In this document: positions 7,685-14,555 of the stretch, in pieces
Layout: every line of letters starts with the position of its first letter
How positions within the stretch are numbered: position 1 is the first letter of the stretch
Assembly (NCBI GenBank): GCA_038247245.1
Contig: JBBRVE010000030.1
Coordinates: 1 to 28,342, forward strand
Direction: 5' to 3'
DNA from: JAPWJZ01 sp038247245
GTDB lineage: Bacteria; Pseudomonadota; Alphaproteobacteria; Micavibrionales; UBA2020
DNA: 28,342 nucleotides
Program-made: the position numbers and the translations under genes
The notes under the pieces: generated by a model
What the model was told of the DNA's origin: nothing
Databases searched by the model: none
What the model saw: the letters and a program-made list of their open reading frames with translations, nothing else

Positions 7685-8149
7685 ATGCGGCTTGCCTTAT
7701 ACCAGCCCGATATCCCGCAGAACACCGGCACGCTGATGCGGCTCTGCGCCTGCCTTGGCGTTGCATTGGATATCATCGAACCGTGCGGATTTTTATTGTC
7801 GGACAAAAACCTGAAGCGCGCGGGCATGGATTATATCGAACACCTCGACATGGTGCGGCACATGAACTGGGAAAGCTTCAAGACCGCGCATGCGGGAAAG
7901 CGCATCGTGCTGCTGACGACGAAAACGGATCAGTCGTTTCTGGATTTCAAATTTGAAGCAGGCGATGTGCTGCTGGCCGGGCGCGAAAGCGCGGGCGTGC
8001 CGGATGATGTGCACAACGCCTGCGATGCCCGCATCACCATCCCGATGGCGGCGGGCGTGCGGTCGCTGAATGTGGCGGTTGCCAGTTCAATGGTGCTGTC
8101 GGAGGGGTTGCGGCAGACGGGATTGTTCCCGAACACCCTGCCCGCTTGA
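7685..8149 (+). CDS. trmL: tRNA (cytidine(34)-2'-O)-methyltransferase
   Basis: A SPOUT-class enzyme that methylates the wobble ribose of tRNA-Leu isoacceptors using S-adenosylmethionine. The 154-residue product starts MRLALYQPDIPQNTGTLMRL, the family signature, and carries the knot-forming segments LAGRESAGVP and IPMAAGVRSLNVAVASSMVL near the C-terminus, which bind the cofactor. The ATG at 7685 is preferred over a GTG at 7673 because GGTGA lies eight bases before it and the family starts here. It is followed by hemF on the same strand after 65 bases. Confidence 0.93.
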   Translation: MRLALYQPDIPQNTGTLMRLCACLGVALDIIEPCGFLLSDKNLKRAGMDYIEHLDMVRHMNWESFKTAHAGKRIVLLTTKTDQSFLDFKFEAGDVLLAGRESAGVPDDVHNACDARITIPMAAGVRSLNVAVASSMVLSEGLRQTGLFPNTLPA

Positions 8150-8214
8150 CTTTCATCAATTGCAAAACGACCTGAAAACAGGCTTAATGCGGCCATAAAA
8201 GGAATCGGATACCC

Positions 8215-9102
8215 GTGACCAATACCGCGAAACAGGAAAAACCGGACGACAGGAAGCAACAGGCCGCAGTCTGGTTCGCATCCCTGCGCGATCAGATCTG
8301 TGCGGAATTTGAAAAGATTGAAACAGAGCTGACCGGCACATTTTCCGACCTGCCCGCCGGCAAGTTCGAGCGCAAACCTTGGGACAAAAAAGATTCCCCG
8401 TTGAATGATGGCAAACTGTCGGGCGGCGGCGTGATGTCGGTCATGCATGGCCGTGTGTTTGAAAAGGTCGGCGTGAATATTTCGGAGGTGCATGGCACTT
8501 TTTCGTCCGAATTCCGCAAAAACATTCCGGGCGCCGCCGATACCGGCGAATTCTGGGCGGCGGGCATCAGCCTGGTCGCGCATATGCGCTCGCCCCTTGT
8601 CCCCGCCGTCCACATGAACACGCGCCATATCGTGACCAGCAAAGCATGGTTCGGCGGCGGCGCGGATTTGACGCCGATGACGCCCGACGACAACGACACA
8701 CGCGATTTCCACGCCGCATGGAAAACCACCTGCGACCGCCATGACCCCGCTTACCATCCGAAATTCAAGAAATGGTGCGACGATTATTTCTTCCTGCCGC
8801 ACCGCAACGAACCGCGCGGCATCGGCGGTATTTTCTATGACTATCTTGGAAACGACTGGGCGCGCGATTTCGCCTTCACGCAGGATGTCGGCAAAACTTT
8901 CCTCTCCATCTATCCGCAACTCGTGCGCCGCCATATGAATAAAAACTGGACGCCCGAACAGCGCGAACACCAGCTGATGCGCCGTGGCCGCTATGTGGAA
9001 TTCAATTTGCTGTACGACCGCGGCACGCAATTCGGCCTGAAAACCGGCGGCAACACCGAGGCAATTTTGATGTCGATGCCGCCCGAGGCGAAGTGGCCTT
9101 AA
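8215..9102 (+). CDS. hemF: Oxygen-dependent coproporphyrinogen III oxidase
   Basis: This enzyme converts coproporphyrinogen III to protoporphyrinogen IX in heme synthesis, using O2. The 295-residue protein shows the family signatures: GGGVMSVMHGRVFEKVGVN near 71-89, VHMNTRHIVTSKAWFGGGADLTP near 131-153, and YVEFNLLYDRGTQFGLKTGG near 261-280. The GTG start has AAAGGA eleven bases upstream. Placement beside the bc1 genes and trmL fits aerobic respiration with high heme demand. Its TAA overlaps the stop codon of the convergent membrane protein in a shared TTAA. Confidence 0.96.
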   Translation: MTNTAKQEKPDDRKQQAAVWFASLRDQICAEFEKIETELTGTFSDLPAGKFERKPWDKKDSPLNDGKLSGGGVMSVMHGRVFEKVGVNISEVHGTFSSEFRKNIPGAADTGEFWAAGISLVAHMRSPLVPAVHMNTRHIVTSKAWFGGGADLTPMTPDDNDTRDFHAAWKTTCDRHDPAYHPKFKKWCDDYFFLPHRNEPRGIGGIFYDYLGNDWARDFAFTQDVGKTFLSIYPQLVRRHMNKNWTPEQREHQLMRRGRYVEFNLLYDRGTQFGLKTGGNTEAILMSMPPEAKWP

Positions 9103-9500
9103 GTTTCAGGCCCGACGGGTTTTTCTGAAGCAGGTTTTTCCGCCGCCACAGGTTCGGGCGCAAAACGGATCATCATATAAATCGCGCTCATGGCGGCAAG
9201 TCCGGCCACTACCGGCTGCTTCAGCACGAACAGCGCATAGATTCCAAAACAAACCGTCCACGCCATCGCGATGATGCGGATGAAGTTCGGCTGCTTGCCC
9301 GTGATCCAGTCACAGCGGATAAAACGCCCCTGCAGCGCACAGACCGCGCCGATCGTGCCGATGATGCCGTTCACGCCGTCGGGCATAAACGGTTTGCCGC
9401 CCGACACCGCCGAGAAAAACAGGAACAGGGAAAACACCGCCAGCACGCCCTGCAGCAGCAGGTGCGCAATCGACAACAGGCTAATGACAGGTGCCAGCAT
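9099..9500 (-). CDS. Small membrane protein of unknown function
   Basis: The protein has 133 residues from the chosen start, with four probable membrane helices and a Pro/Glu/Lys-rich cytoplasmic tail ending EKPVGPET. I do not recognise a family. The frame is open to an ATG at 9551, but the additional 17 residues look non-coding, while the start at 9500 begins directly with a hydrophobic helix. Neither start has a clear ribosome site. TATACT lies just before the 9551 ATG, so transcription probably begins near there. It converges on hemF with overlapping stops. Confidence 0.6.
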   Translation of the reverse strand: MLAPVISLLSIAHLLLQGVLAVFSLFLFFSAVSGGKPFMPDGVNGIIGTIGAVCALQGRFIRCDWITGKQPNFIRIIAMAWTVCFGIYALFVLKQPVVAGLAAMSAIYMMIRFAPEPVAAEKPASEKPVGPET

Positions 9501-9617
9501 GGTGAAAGGTGATCCCGTTTGATGCGCCGCCCTGAACAGGCACGCCGGCATTTAGTATAAAAGGGGATCGGGACGGTGGGAAGGGCGGGTATTGCCCCCT
9601 GTTGGATGAGAAAACCG

Positions 9618-9646
9618 TTGTAAATGGTTAATAAATCCTTTATATT
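9618..9646 (+). promoter_or_regulatory. Promoter of the 9672 gene with CtrA-like half sites in the spacer
   Basis: TTGTAA (9618-9623) and TATATT (9641-9646) are 17 bases apart, a good vegetative-type promoter, giving a leader of roughly 20 bases with a strong GAGGAGG site. TTAA-N7-TTTA (9628-9642), one mismatch from a CtrA box, lies in the spacer, a position that would favour repression if bound. Confidence 0.5.
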
Positions 9647-9671
9647 ACGGAAATACCCTAGAGGAGGTCAC

Positions 9672-10178
9672 ATGTTCGAGAATCGCAAAGCCCGCAACGC
9701 ACTGGATGGACTGACGCCCGAACTCGCTAAGCTCGACAAACAGCTGCAGGAAGCGGAGGCCGTGCGCGACCCTGTCGACCGGCTGGTATCCTTTTTCAAC
9801 GCGGTCTCGGCCTTTGCCGATACCAAATCACCTGTCCTTGCCGAAACGCTGGCGACGGTGCAAAAGGGCAGCAAATTCACCGAAACTGCCGAAGCCCTGC
9901 GAAACCTGCAAACCCATATCAACCAGAGCGGCCGCGAGGAATACGGCTGGAATCGCACGAAAACCGGCGAAACGGTGACGGGCGACAATGTTTATCTCGG
10001 CAATATTTACGGCCGCTTCACCCTGACCGCGAACCGCTGGAAAGAGGCGTTTGCCCGCGACGGCGCGACCGCAACCGAAGACCGCGCGATTATCGAAGGA
10101 CAGGCGGCGGGCTTCGTCAAAAGCCATGCGGAGCCGATGCATAAGCTGATCGCCAAGCTGAAAACGCCGGGCGCTTAA
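9672..10178 (+). CDS. Hypothetical soluble protein
   Basis: The 168-residue protein begins MFENRKARNALDGLTPELAK and is predicted to be mainly helical and cytoplasmic, with no signal peptide or membrane helix. A middle stretch, GWNRTKTGETVTGDNVYLGN (about 99-118), is richer in turns and polar residues. No family is recognised. The ATG at 9672 follows GAGGAGG by four bases and is preferred to an ATG at 9624 lying inside the promoter. A GC-rich hairpin at 10206-10237 ends the unit, so it is probably monocistronic. Confidence 0.7.
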   Translation: MFENRKARNALDGLTPELAKLDKQLQEAEAVRDPVDRLVSFFNAVSAFADTKSPVLAETLATVQKGSKFTETAEALRNLQTHINQSGREEYGWNRTKTGETVTGDNVYLGNIYGRFTLTANRWKEAFARDGATATEDRAIIEGQAAGFVKSHAEPMHKLIAKLKTPGA

Positions 10179-10205
10179 ACCGAATACATGTCAGCCAACA
10201 TGTTC

Positions 10206-10237
10206 AAACCCCGCCCTTTCGCAAGGGGGCGGGGTTT
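10206..10237 (+). terminator. Hairpin terminator after the 9672 gene
   Basis: AAACCCCGCCC at 10206-10216 pairs with 10227-10237 around a 10-base loop. Only three T follow directly, so termination strength is uncertain; the symmetric A/T arms suggest activity on both strands. Confidence 0.7.
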
Positions 10238-10274
10238 GATATTCGGGCATATTTTTCAGCAGGTTATGCATAAA

Positions 10275-10306
10275 TTAAGACTCTTCTAACCGCCCCTTCC
10301 TATAAT
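10275..10306 (+). promoter_or_regulatory. CtrA-type promoter with embedded GANTC site
   Basis: TATAAT at 10301-10306 is a consensus -10. Over the -35 position lies TTAA-N7-CTAAC (10275-10290), one mismatch from the CtrA consensus. The N7 spacer begins with GACTC (10279-10283), a GANTC site of the CcrM methyltransferase. Transcription would start near 10313 and serve the genes at 10375 and 10581. Confidence 0.55.
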
Positions 10307-10374
10307 GTTATGTAACCATCCGGATTTGGCCTGCGTACAGCAAGCCGGCATTCATTTTTTGAGGAGCGACCCAT

Positions 10375-10584
10375 ATGGGCCAGGCCGACCGTTTATCGCC
10401 CGAAGATCATTTGAAAATTCTGCACCGCCACGCCATGGACGGCGACCTTGCCGGCATGATGAAAGATATCGGCGAACTGCATCTGCGCTGGAATCACCTG
10501 CCGCCCGGCATTCAGACCGACGTCAAAAAGATGGAAGGCATTTTCCTGTCGATGCTGCAGGCAAAAGCGGGAGCACGCGCATGA
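10375..10584 (+). CDS. Small hypothetical protein, first gene of the phosphodiesterase-like operon
   Basis: The 69-residue soluble protein, MGQADRLSPEDHLKIL..., is rich in His, Asp and Met and is probably helical. GAGGAG lies eight bases before the ATG, so translation should be good. Its TGA overlaps the ATG of the next gene (ATGA at 10581-10584), so the two are translationally coupled and likely act together. No family is recognised; a regulatory or partner subunit role for the downstream enzyme is inference from coupling only. Confidence 0.7.
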   Translation: MGQADRLSPEDHLKILHRHAMDGDLAGMMKDIGELHLRWNHLPPGIQTDVKKMEGIFLSMLQAKAGARA

Positions 10585-11822
10585 GCGAACCCACCAACAT
10601 GCAAGACATCATCCGCAACATGGCGGCGCAGAACCCGGACATCATCCGCGAGCTGGGCGGCGCCGATACGTTCAATAAAACGCTGAAGGAAATCGGCACG
10701 CTCGACCGGAAATTCGAGGAACGCGGCGGGATATTTTTTGAAACCGGCAGCAACGCGTTCGATACCGCCGCGAAATTCACCGCGCTGCACATTGAAGAAT
10801 ACCGCCATAACGGCCGCCCGTCTTTGCCGACGCTGGCCACGCATCATGCGGAAAAACTGGGCATCGATGCCGGCAGCCCCGAATACAAGGCGATGATGCT
10901 GGTGGCCGCACGCGCCGAGATCGAAGCCGCAGTCACGCCCGATTACCACAACAAATTCCACTACACCGACGTTGCGGCCATGACCGCGAACCTGCTGGCT
11001 AAAAACAACGAATTTGTCGCCAACGGCGACCCGCGCGGCATTCCGCTGACCAAGCAGGAACAGGCGATCACGCTGATGACGGCGATCGGCCACGATATCG
11101 ACCATATGGGCAAATCAAACCCGCCCGATGATCCGCTGTATAACGAAAAGCAGTCTTTCAAGGCGATGGAGCCGCTGATGAAGGAAGCCGGTCTTTCCGA
11201 ACAGCAGATGAAAGATGTGCATACGATTTTGATGACGACCAGCCCCAACGGCCCGCATGCGATTTTGAAAAGCCTTGCCAAGGGCGACCGTGACGGCCAG
11301 CCCGCAACGCTGGATGGCATCATGGAAGCGGATATCGAGGGCAAGAAAAAAATGGGCATCGACCCCGCGACGATCAAGCCGCTGGATTTCCCCGTCCTGA
11401 AGGGGCTGGAAGGCAACCCAAAACTGACGCAGATGGCGGCAATGCTGTCGGACGCGGATTTGTACGCATCGGGCGGCGCCGGCATGGATTCAAATCTGGT
11501 CATGAGCACCGCGCTGACGGCCGAGGGCAAGAAGTTCATGAACAGCCCGCTGGATTTCACGACCGACGGTTCCCGCAAATTCTTCCTCGACGGTATCGTC
11601 GGCAAGGAAGGCTATGCATCGAATGCCGGCCGCGAGGTCATCAACGCGCAGTTCGAGGCGATGCGCGCCGAAACCGACCAGCGGCTGGCCGCCGCGAAAG
11701 CAGCCGCCGCAGAACCGCCCGCCAGCAAGTTTGTCACCGCAGCGCCGCCGAAGGATGAAGCGCCGAAAGCAGCCGAGGTGAAGCGCGCGCCGCCCAAGCC
11801 GCGCGGGATGAGCGGCCCGTAA
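10581..11822 (+). CDS. Class I cyclic-nucleotide phosphodiesterase-like metal-dependent protein
   Basis: The 413-residue protein contains the metal-site pattern of eukaryote-type cyclic nucleotide phosphodiesterases. YHNKFH (122-127) matches YHNxxH, with His123 as the general acid and His127 as a metal ligand; GHDIDHMGKSN (170-180) matches HDxDHxGxxN, with ligands His171 and Asp172; SDADLY (290-295) gives Asp293, the fourth ligand. The C-terminal helix FLDGIV (335-340) resembles the FIDYIV of those enzymes, but the position of the invariant nucleotide-binding Gln appears to be Arg332, so cAMP/cGMP may not be the substrate. The last 45 residues are an Ala/Pro/Lys-rich tail. No signal peptide is seen. 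It starts in an ATGA overlap with the small upstream gene; a 92-codon upstream extension is a shadow of that gene. Other HD-fold hydrolases are the main alternative. Confidence 0.7.
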   Translation: MSEPTNMQDIIRNMAAQNPDIIRELGGADTFNKTLKEIGTLDRKFEERGGIFFETGSNAFDTAAKFTALHIEEYRHNGRPSLPTLATHHAEKLGIDAGSPEYKAMMLVAARAEIEAAVTPDYHNKFHYTDVAAMTANLLAKNNEFVANGDPRGIPLTKQEQAITLMTAIGHDIDHMGKSNPPDDPLYNEKQSFKAMEPLMKEAGLSEQQMKDVHTILMTTSPNGPHAILKSLAKGDRDGQPATLDGIMEADIEGKKKMGIDPATIKPLDFPVLKGLEGNPKLTQMAAMLSDADLYASGGAGMDSNLVMSTALTAEGKKFMNSPLDFTTDGSRKFFLDGIVGKEGYASNAGREVINAQFEAMRAETDQRLAAAKAAAAEPPASKFVTAAPPKDEAPKAAEVKRAPPKPRGMSGP

Positions 11823-11974
11823 ACCACAGGGTTTCAGGTAGTTAGCAATATTTACTTGCGTATATCGCAATATCGTGCCATGATATATTCATGATGCGAT
11901 TCTATTCAAAACACCCCGTCAGGGGACGCCACAAGGGCCCACAACAAAGCGCAAACCGCATCAAGACCTTCATT

Positions 11975-11997
11975 ACCGCGATCATCGCGGTTTTTTT
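11975..11997 (+). terminator. Intrinsic terminator, plus strand
   Basis: ACCGCGAT (11975-11982) and its complement (11984-11991) form a tight stem followed by seven T. It lies about 150 bases beyond the phosphodiesterase-like gene, which leaves room for a separate short transcript ending here. Confidence 0.8.
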
Positions 11998-12022
11998 ACG
12001 CCTGAAATCCGGGTTTGAAATT

Positions 12023-13297
12023 TTATGCCTGCAGCACGGGAGAGCCGGTGGTGGCCGGGGGCGGGGTCGGGACATGACGGTTGCGCAGCTGCGCCAGCGC
12101 CTCGGTGCGACCGGGGGCGAAGTCCTGCGCGACCCACCATCTTTCCATGTCTTTCAGGATGCGCCCCACATGCGGCCCTGCGGGCCAGCCGAGTTTCAGC
12201 ACATCGTCGCCGATCAGCGGGAAGCGCGGGGAGCGGAAAGATGTGGCGACGTTGTAAAGCGCATCGAGGTTGCCCTTGTCGAAATCGCGCGCCGCGCAGA
12301 GCAGCAGCAGGCTGCGCGCGAGATCATTGCCATGCACATACACCAGTTTGCGCACGGCCTGTTCGCTCATGTCGGTCGAGACGGGCATGCCGGGGTTCAT
12401 CAGTTTCATCAAGGTGGTCGCCTGTTCGTTCGACAGGCGCAGCGCGCGCGTAAGCGCGACCAGACCCGTCGGCGTCACATCCAGCAGCGCGGCCAGACGC
12501 CGCAGCACGAAGGGATGGCTGTGATGGTCGGATTCCAGCTCCAGCAAACGCTCCAGCGTTTTCAGCGCCGTTGCTTCGGGCAGGAAATGGGTCGATACGC
12601 CCGCGCGCAGCATGACGTTCCATGCGATCGCGCAGCGGTCGGATTCAAGGATTTTAAAAACTTCGGTGCGGATACGCTCCGCCGACAGGCGCGGGATGCG
12701 GTTCGCCAGTTTCGCGCAGGCGACCAGCGCGGCGGCATCGGGGCGGCCCTGCCCGAAATGCGCATAAAAACGGAAATAGCGCAGGATGCGCAAAATGTCT
12801 TCCTGTATGCGCTGTTCGGGGTAGCCTACGAAAATCACGCGGCCCGTGCGCAAATCCTCGATCCCTGTGAAGGGGTCATACACATCGCCCTCCATATTGA
12901 CCGACATCGCGTTGATCGTAAAATCGCGCCGCGCGGCGTCTTTTTCCCAGTCATTGGTGAACTGCACCTGCGCATGGCGGCCAAACGGGTTGACATCGAT
13001 GCGCAGCGTGGTGATTTCAAATGTCTGCCCATCCACAATCGCGGTCACGGTGCCGTGCTGCAAGCCGGTGGGGATATGGCGGATTTTTGCGGCGGTCAGG
13101 TGGTCGATGACTTCTTCGGGGCGCAGGGGCGTTGCGATATCGATATCGATCACGGGGCGGTTGACCAGCGTGTTACGCACGCAGCCGCCGACGAAGCGCG
13201 CCTCGACGCCCGTCGCCTGCAGCGCGTCCATGACGGCGACCGTTTCCGGTGCGATCATCCACGATTTGCGCGCGATTTTTCCGTTATAGACGGTCAT
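12023..13297 (-). CDS. cca: CCA tRNA nucleotidyltransferase / poly(A) polymerase family
   Basis: Adds or repairs the 3' CCA end of tRNAs using CTP and ATP (class II nucleotidyltransferase; related members are poly(A) polymerases). The 424-residue protein shows GGCVRN at 37-42, the catalytic carboxylates DID at 51-53, RRDFTINAM at 123-131 and the RIQEDILRILR element from residue 163. It is the last gene of a minus-strand operon DUF1285-NUDIX-cca and begins six bases after the NUDIX stop. The order is one often seen in Alphaproteobacteria. Confidence 0.94.
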   Translation of the reverse strand: MTVYNGKIARKSWMIAPETVAVMDALQATGVEARFVGGCVRNTLVNRPVIDIDIATPLRPEEVIDHLTAAKIRHIPTGLQHGTVTAIVDGQTFEITTLRIDVNPFGRHAQVQFTNDWEKDAARRDFTINAMSVNMEGDVYDPFTGIEDLRTGRVIFVGYPEQRIQEDILRILRYFRFYAHFGQGRPDAAALVACAKLANRIPRLSAERIRTEVFKILESDRCAIAWNVMLRAGVSTHFLPEATALKTLERLLELESDHHSHPFVLRRLAALLDVTPTGLVALTRALRLSNEQATTLMKLMNPGMPVSTDMSEQAVRKLVYVHGNDLARSLLLLCAARDFDKGNLDALYNVATSFRSPRFPLIGDDVLKLGWPAGPHVGRILKDMERWWVAQDFAPGRTEALAQLRNRHVPTPPPATTGSPVLQA

Positions 13298-13303
13298 GGG
13301 GTT

Positions 13304-13996
13304 TTACTTGCCACCCGGTTTGGAGGTGTTTTTGCGGTTGTCGGTTTTCGGCGGCACGGCATCGTTCGACGGCTCGGCCGTCAGGGTGTTATTTTTAGGG
13401 GGCACTGGCTTGTTCACCACCTCCGCGAAATTGCGCAGCATGCCTGCGGTGGCGCCCCAGATATGCACAGCGTCCCAGCGCATGCCGTAAAAACGGCGTT
13501 CGCCGCCATCGAATGTCAGGCTTTCTTCCTTCAAATCCTGAAAGATGCTTTCGACTGGCACTTCGAAAATGCGCGCGACTTCGTCGGGACTGGGCACCCA
13601 TGTCTGGTTTTTTTCCAGCACGGCGACCACGGGCGTCACACGGAAACCCGTGCGCGTCACGTATTCATCCAGCTGGCCGATCACGCGCGCGTTTGCGGGC
13701 ACAAGACCGATTTCTTCCTGGGCTTCGCGCAGGGCTGTTTCATGAGCGTCCTTGTCCTGCGCTTCGACCCCGCCGCCCGGAAAGCTGATCTGCCCCGCAT
13801 GGGCGTTGAGCGTATGGGCGCGTTCGGTGAACAGGATGGTGACGCCTTCGGGCCGTTCGATCAGCAAAATCAAGACAGAAGCGTCGCGCGTGGGCGCGGG
13901 CATGACCATGCCGGGATTCAGGGAACCGTCGCCGCGCGCGCCGGTTTCCGGCTTGTAGGCCTTAAGATGTTCTTCGATGTCTTTCAGCGTTATCAT
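13304..13996 (-). CDS. NUDIX hydrolase, CoA pyrophosphatase type
   Basis: The 230-residue protein has the UPF0035 signature LFTERAHTLNAHAGQISFPGGG (55-76) followed by the NUDIX helix TALREAQEEIGL (87-98), with Glu91, Glu94 and Glu95 as metal ligands. This combination marks the NudL/CoAse subfamily, which splits coenzyme A to phosphopantetheine and 3',5'-ADP. The last 35 residues are a Pro/Asn/Lys-rich tail, probably disordered. Its ATG directly follows the DUF1285 stop, so translation is likely coupled. Confidence 0.92.
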   Translation of the reverse strand: MITLKDIEEHLKAYKPETGARGDGSLNPGMVMPAPTRDASVLILLIERPEGVTILFTERAHTLNAHAGQISFPGGGVEAQDKDAHETALREAQEEIGLVPANARVIGQLDEYVTRTGFRVTPVVAVLEKNQTWVPSPDEVARIFEVPVESIFQDLKEESLTFDGGERRFYGMRWDAVHIWGATAGMLRNFAEVVNKPVPPKNNTLTAEPSNDAVPPKTDNRKNTSKPGGK

Positions 13997-14491
13997 TTAA
14001 TCCAGCCGCCCTATCGCGTAAAATTCGTTTTGGCTCCAGACGCCATATGTCGCCGCATCCGCGTCACCCGGCACCGCCAGCGCCACCAGTTCGTAGTACA
14101 CCGCGCGAGATATCCGCGCTTCCATGCCGCCGCGCACCATCACATAGGGGGACGGATGGCCGTTGTCGTCCTGCCCGACGCGGATCGGGTGGCCGGCACC
14201 TGCCACCACCCAGTCGTCGAGATTCGTGCGGAAAGACAGTATCTGGGTGTTGCCCGCAGACTCTACCCGAAGCTCGACGGCCGTAAAAGGCGCATCCTCG
14301 ACCGTGATCATGCCGCGTTCATACGGCGTCACCAGCCAGAACCTGCCTTCTGCATCCTTTTGTAGCACGGTTGCGAATAATTTTACAAGATTATGTCTAT
14401 TAATAGGCGTGCCGTTGTACAGCCAAACCCCGTCCCGCAGGATTTTGATGTCGTAATATTCCTCTGGCGGCGTATCCTGGTTTTTCATCAT
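13997..14491 (-). CDS. DUF1285 family protein
   Basis: The 164-residue protein matches the DUF1285 family through RDGVWLYNGTPINRHNLVKLF near 19-39 and LVTPYERGMITVEDAPF near 53-69. The fold is known structurally in the family but the function is not. It is first in the operon with the CoA pyrophosphatase and cca. Two tandem ATG codons begin the gene; on the minus strand TATAAT at 14516-14511 gives a short leader. It diverges from the 14556 gene. Confidence 0.88.
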   Translation of the reverse strand: MMKNQDTPPEEYYDIKILRDGVWLYNGTPINRHNLVKLFATVLQKDAEGRFWLVTPYERGMITVEDAPFTAVELRVESAGNTQILSFRTNLDDWVVAGAGHPIRVGQDDNGHPSPYVMVRGGMEARISRAVYYELVALAVPGDADAATYGVWSQNEFYAIGRLD

Positions 14492-14510
14492 TTTTCAATA
14501 CCTTGCCCGT

Positions 14511-14539
14511 ATTATAGGACTCTGGCGGCTGGATTGCCA
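14511..14539 (-). promoter_or_regulatory. Promoter of the DUF1285-NUDIX-cca operon
   Basis: On the minus strand TGGCAA (14539-14534) and a consensus TATAAT (14516-14511) are 17 bases apart. The predicted start leaves about 14 untranslated bases. The -10 is strong and the -35 weak. Confidence 0.5.
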
Positions 14540-14555
14540 TACAGGGGATGGGGCA

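Noticed and set aside
10305..10580. 92-codon N-terminal extension of the phosphodiesterase-like protein
   Set aside because: It overlaps the upstream promoter and the 69-residue gene in another frame; the ATGA start at 10581 is supported.
11891..14365. 824-codon plus-strand open frame opposite cca, the NUDIX gene and DUF1285
   Set aside because: It is a Arg/His/Gln-rich antisense shadow in G+C-rich DNA; three well-recognised genes lie on the other strand.
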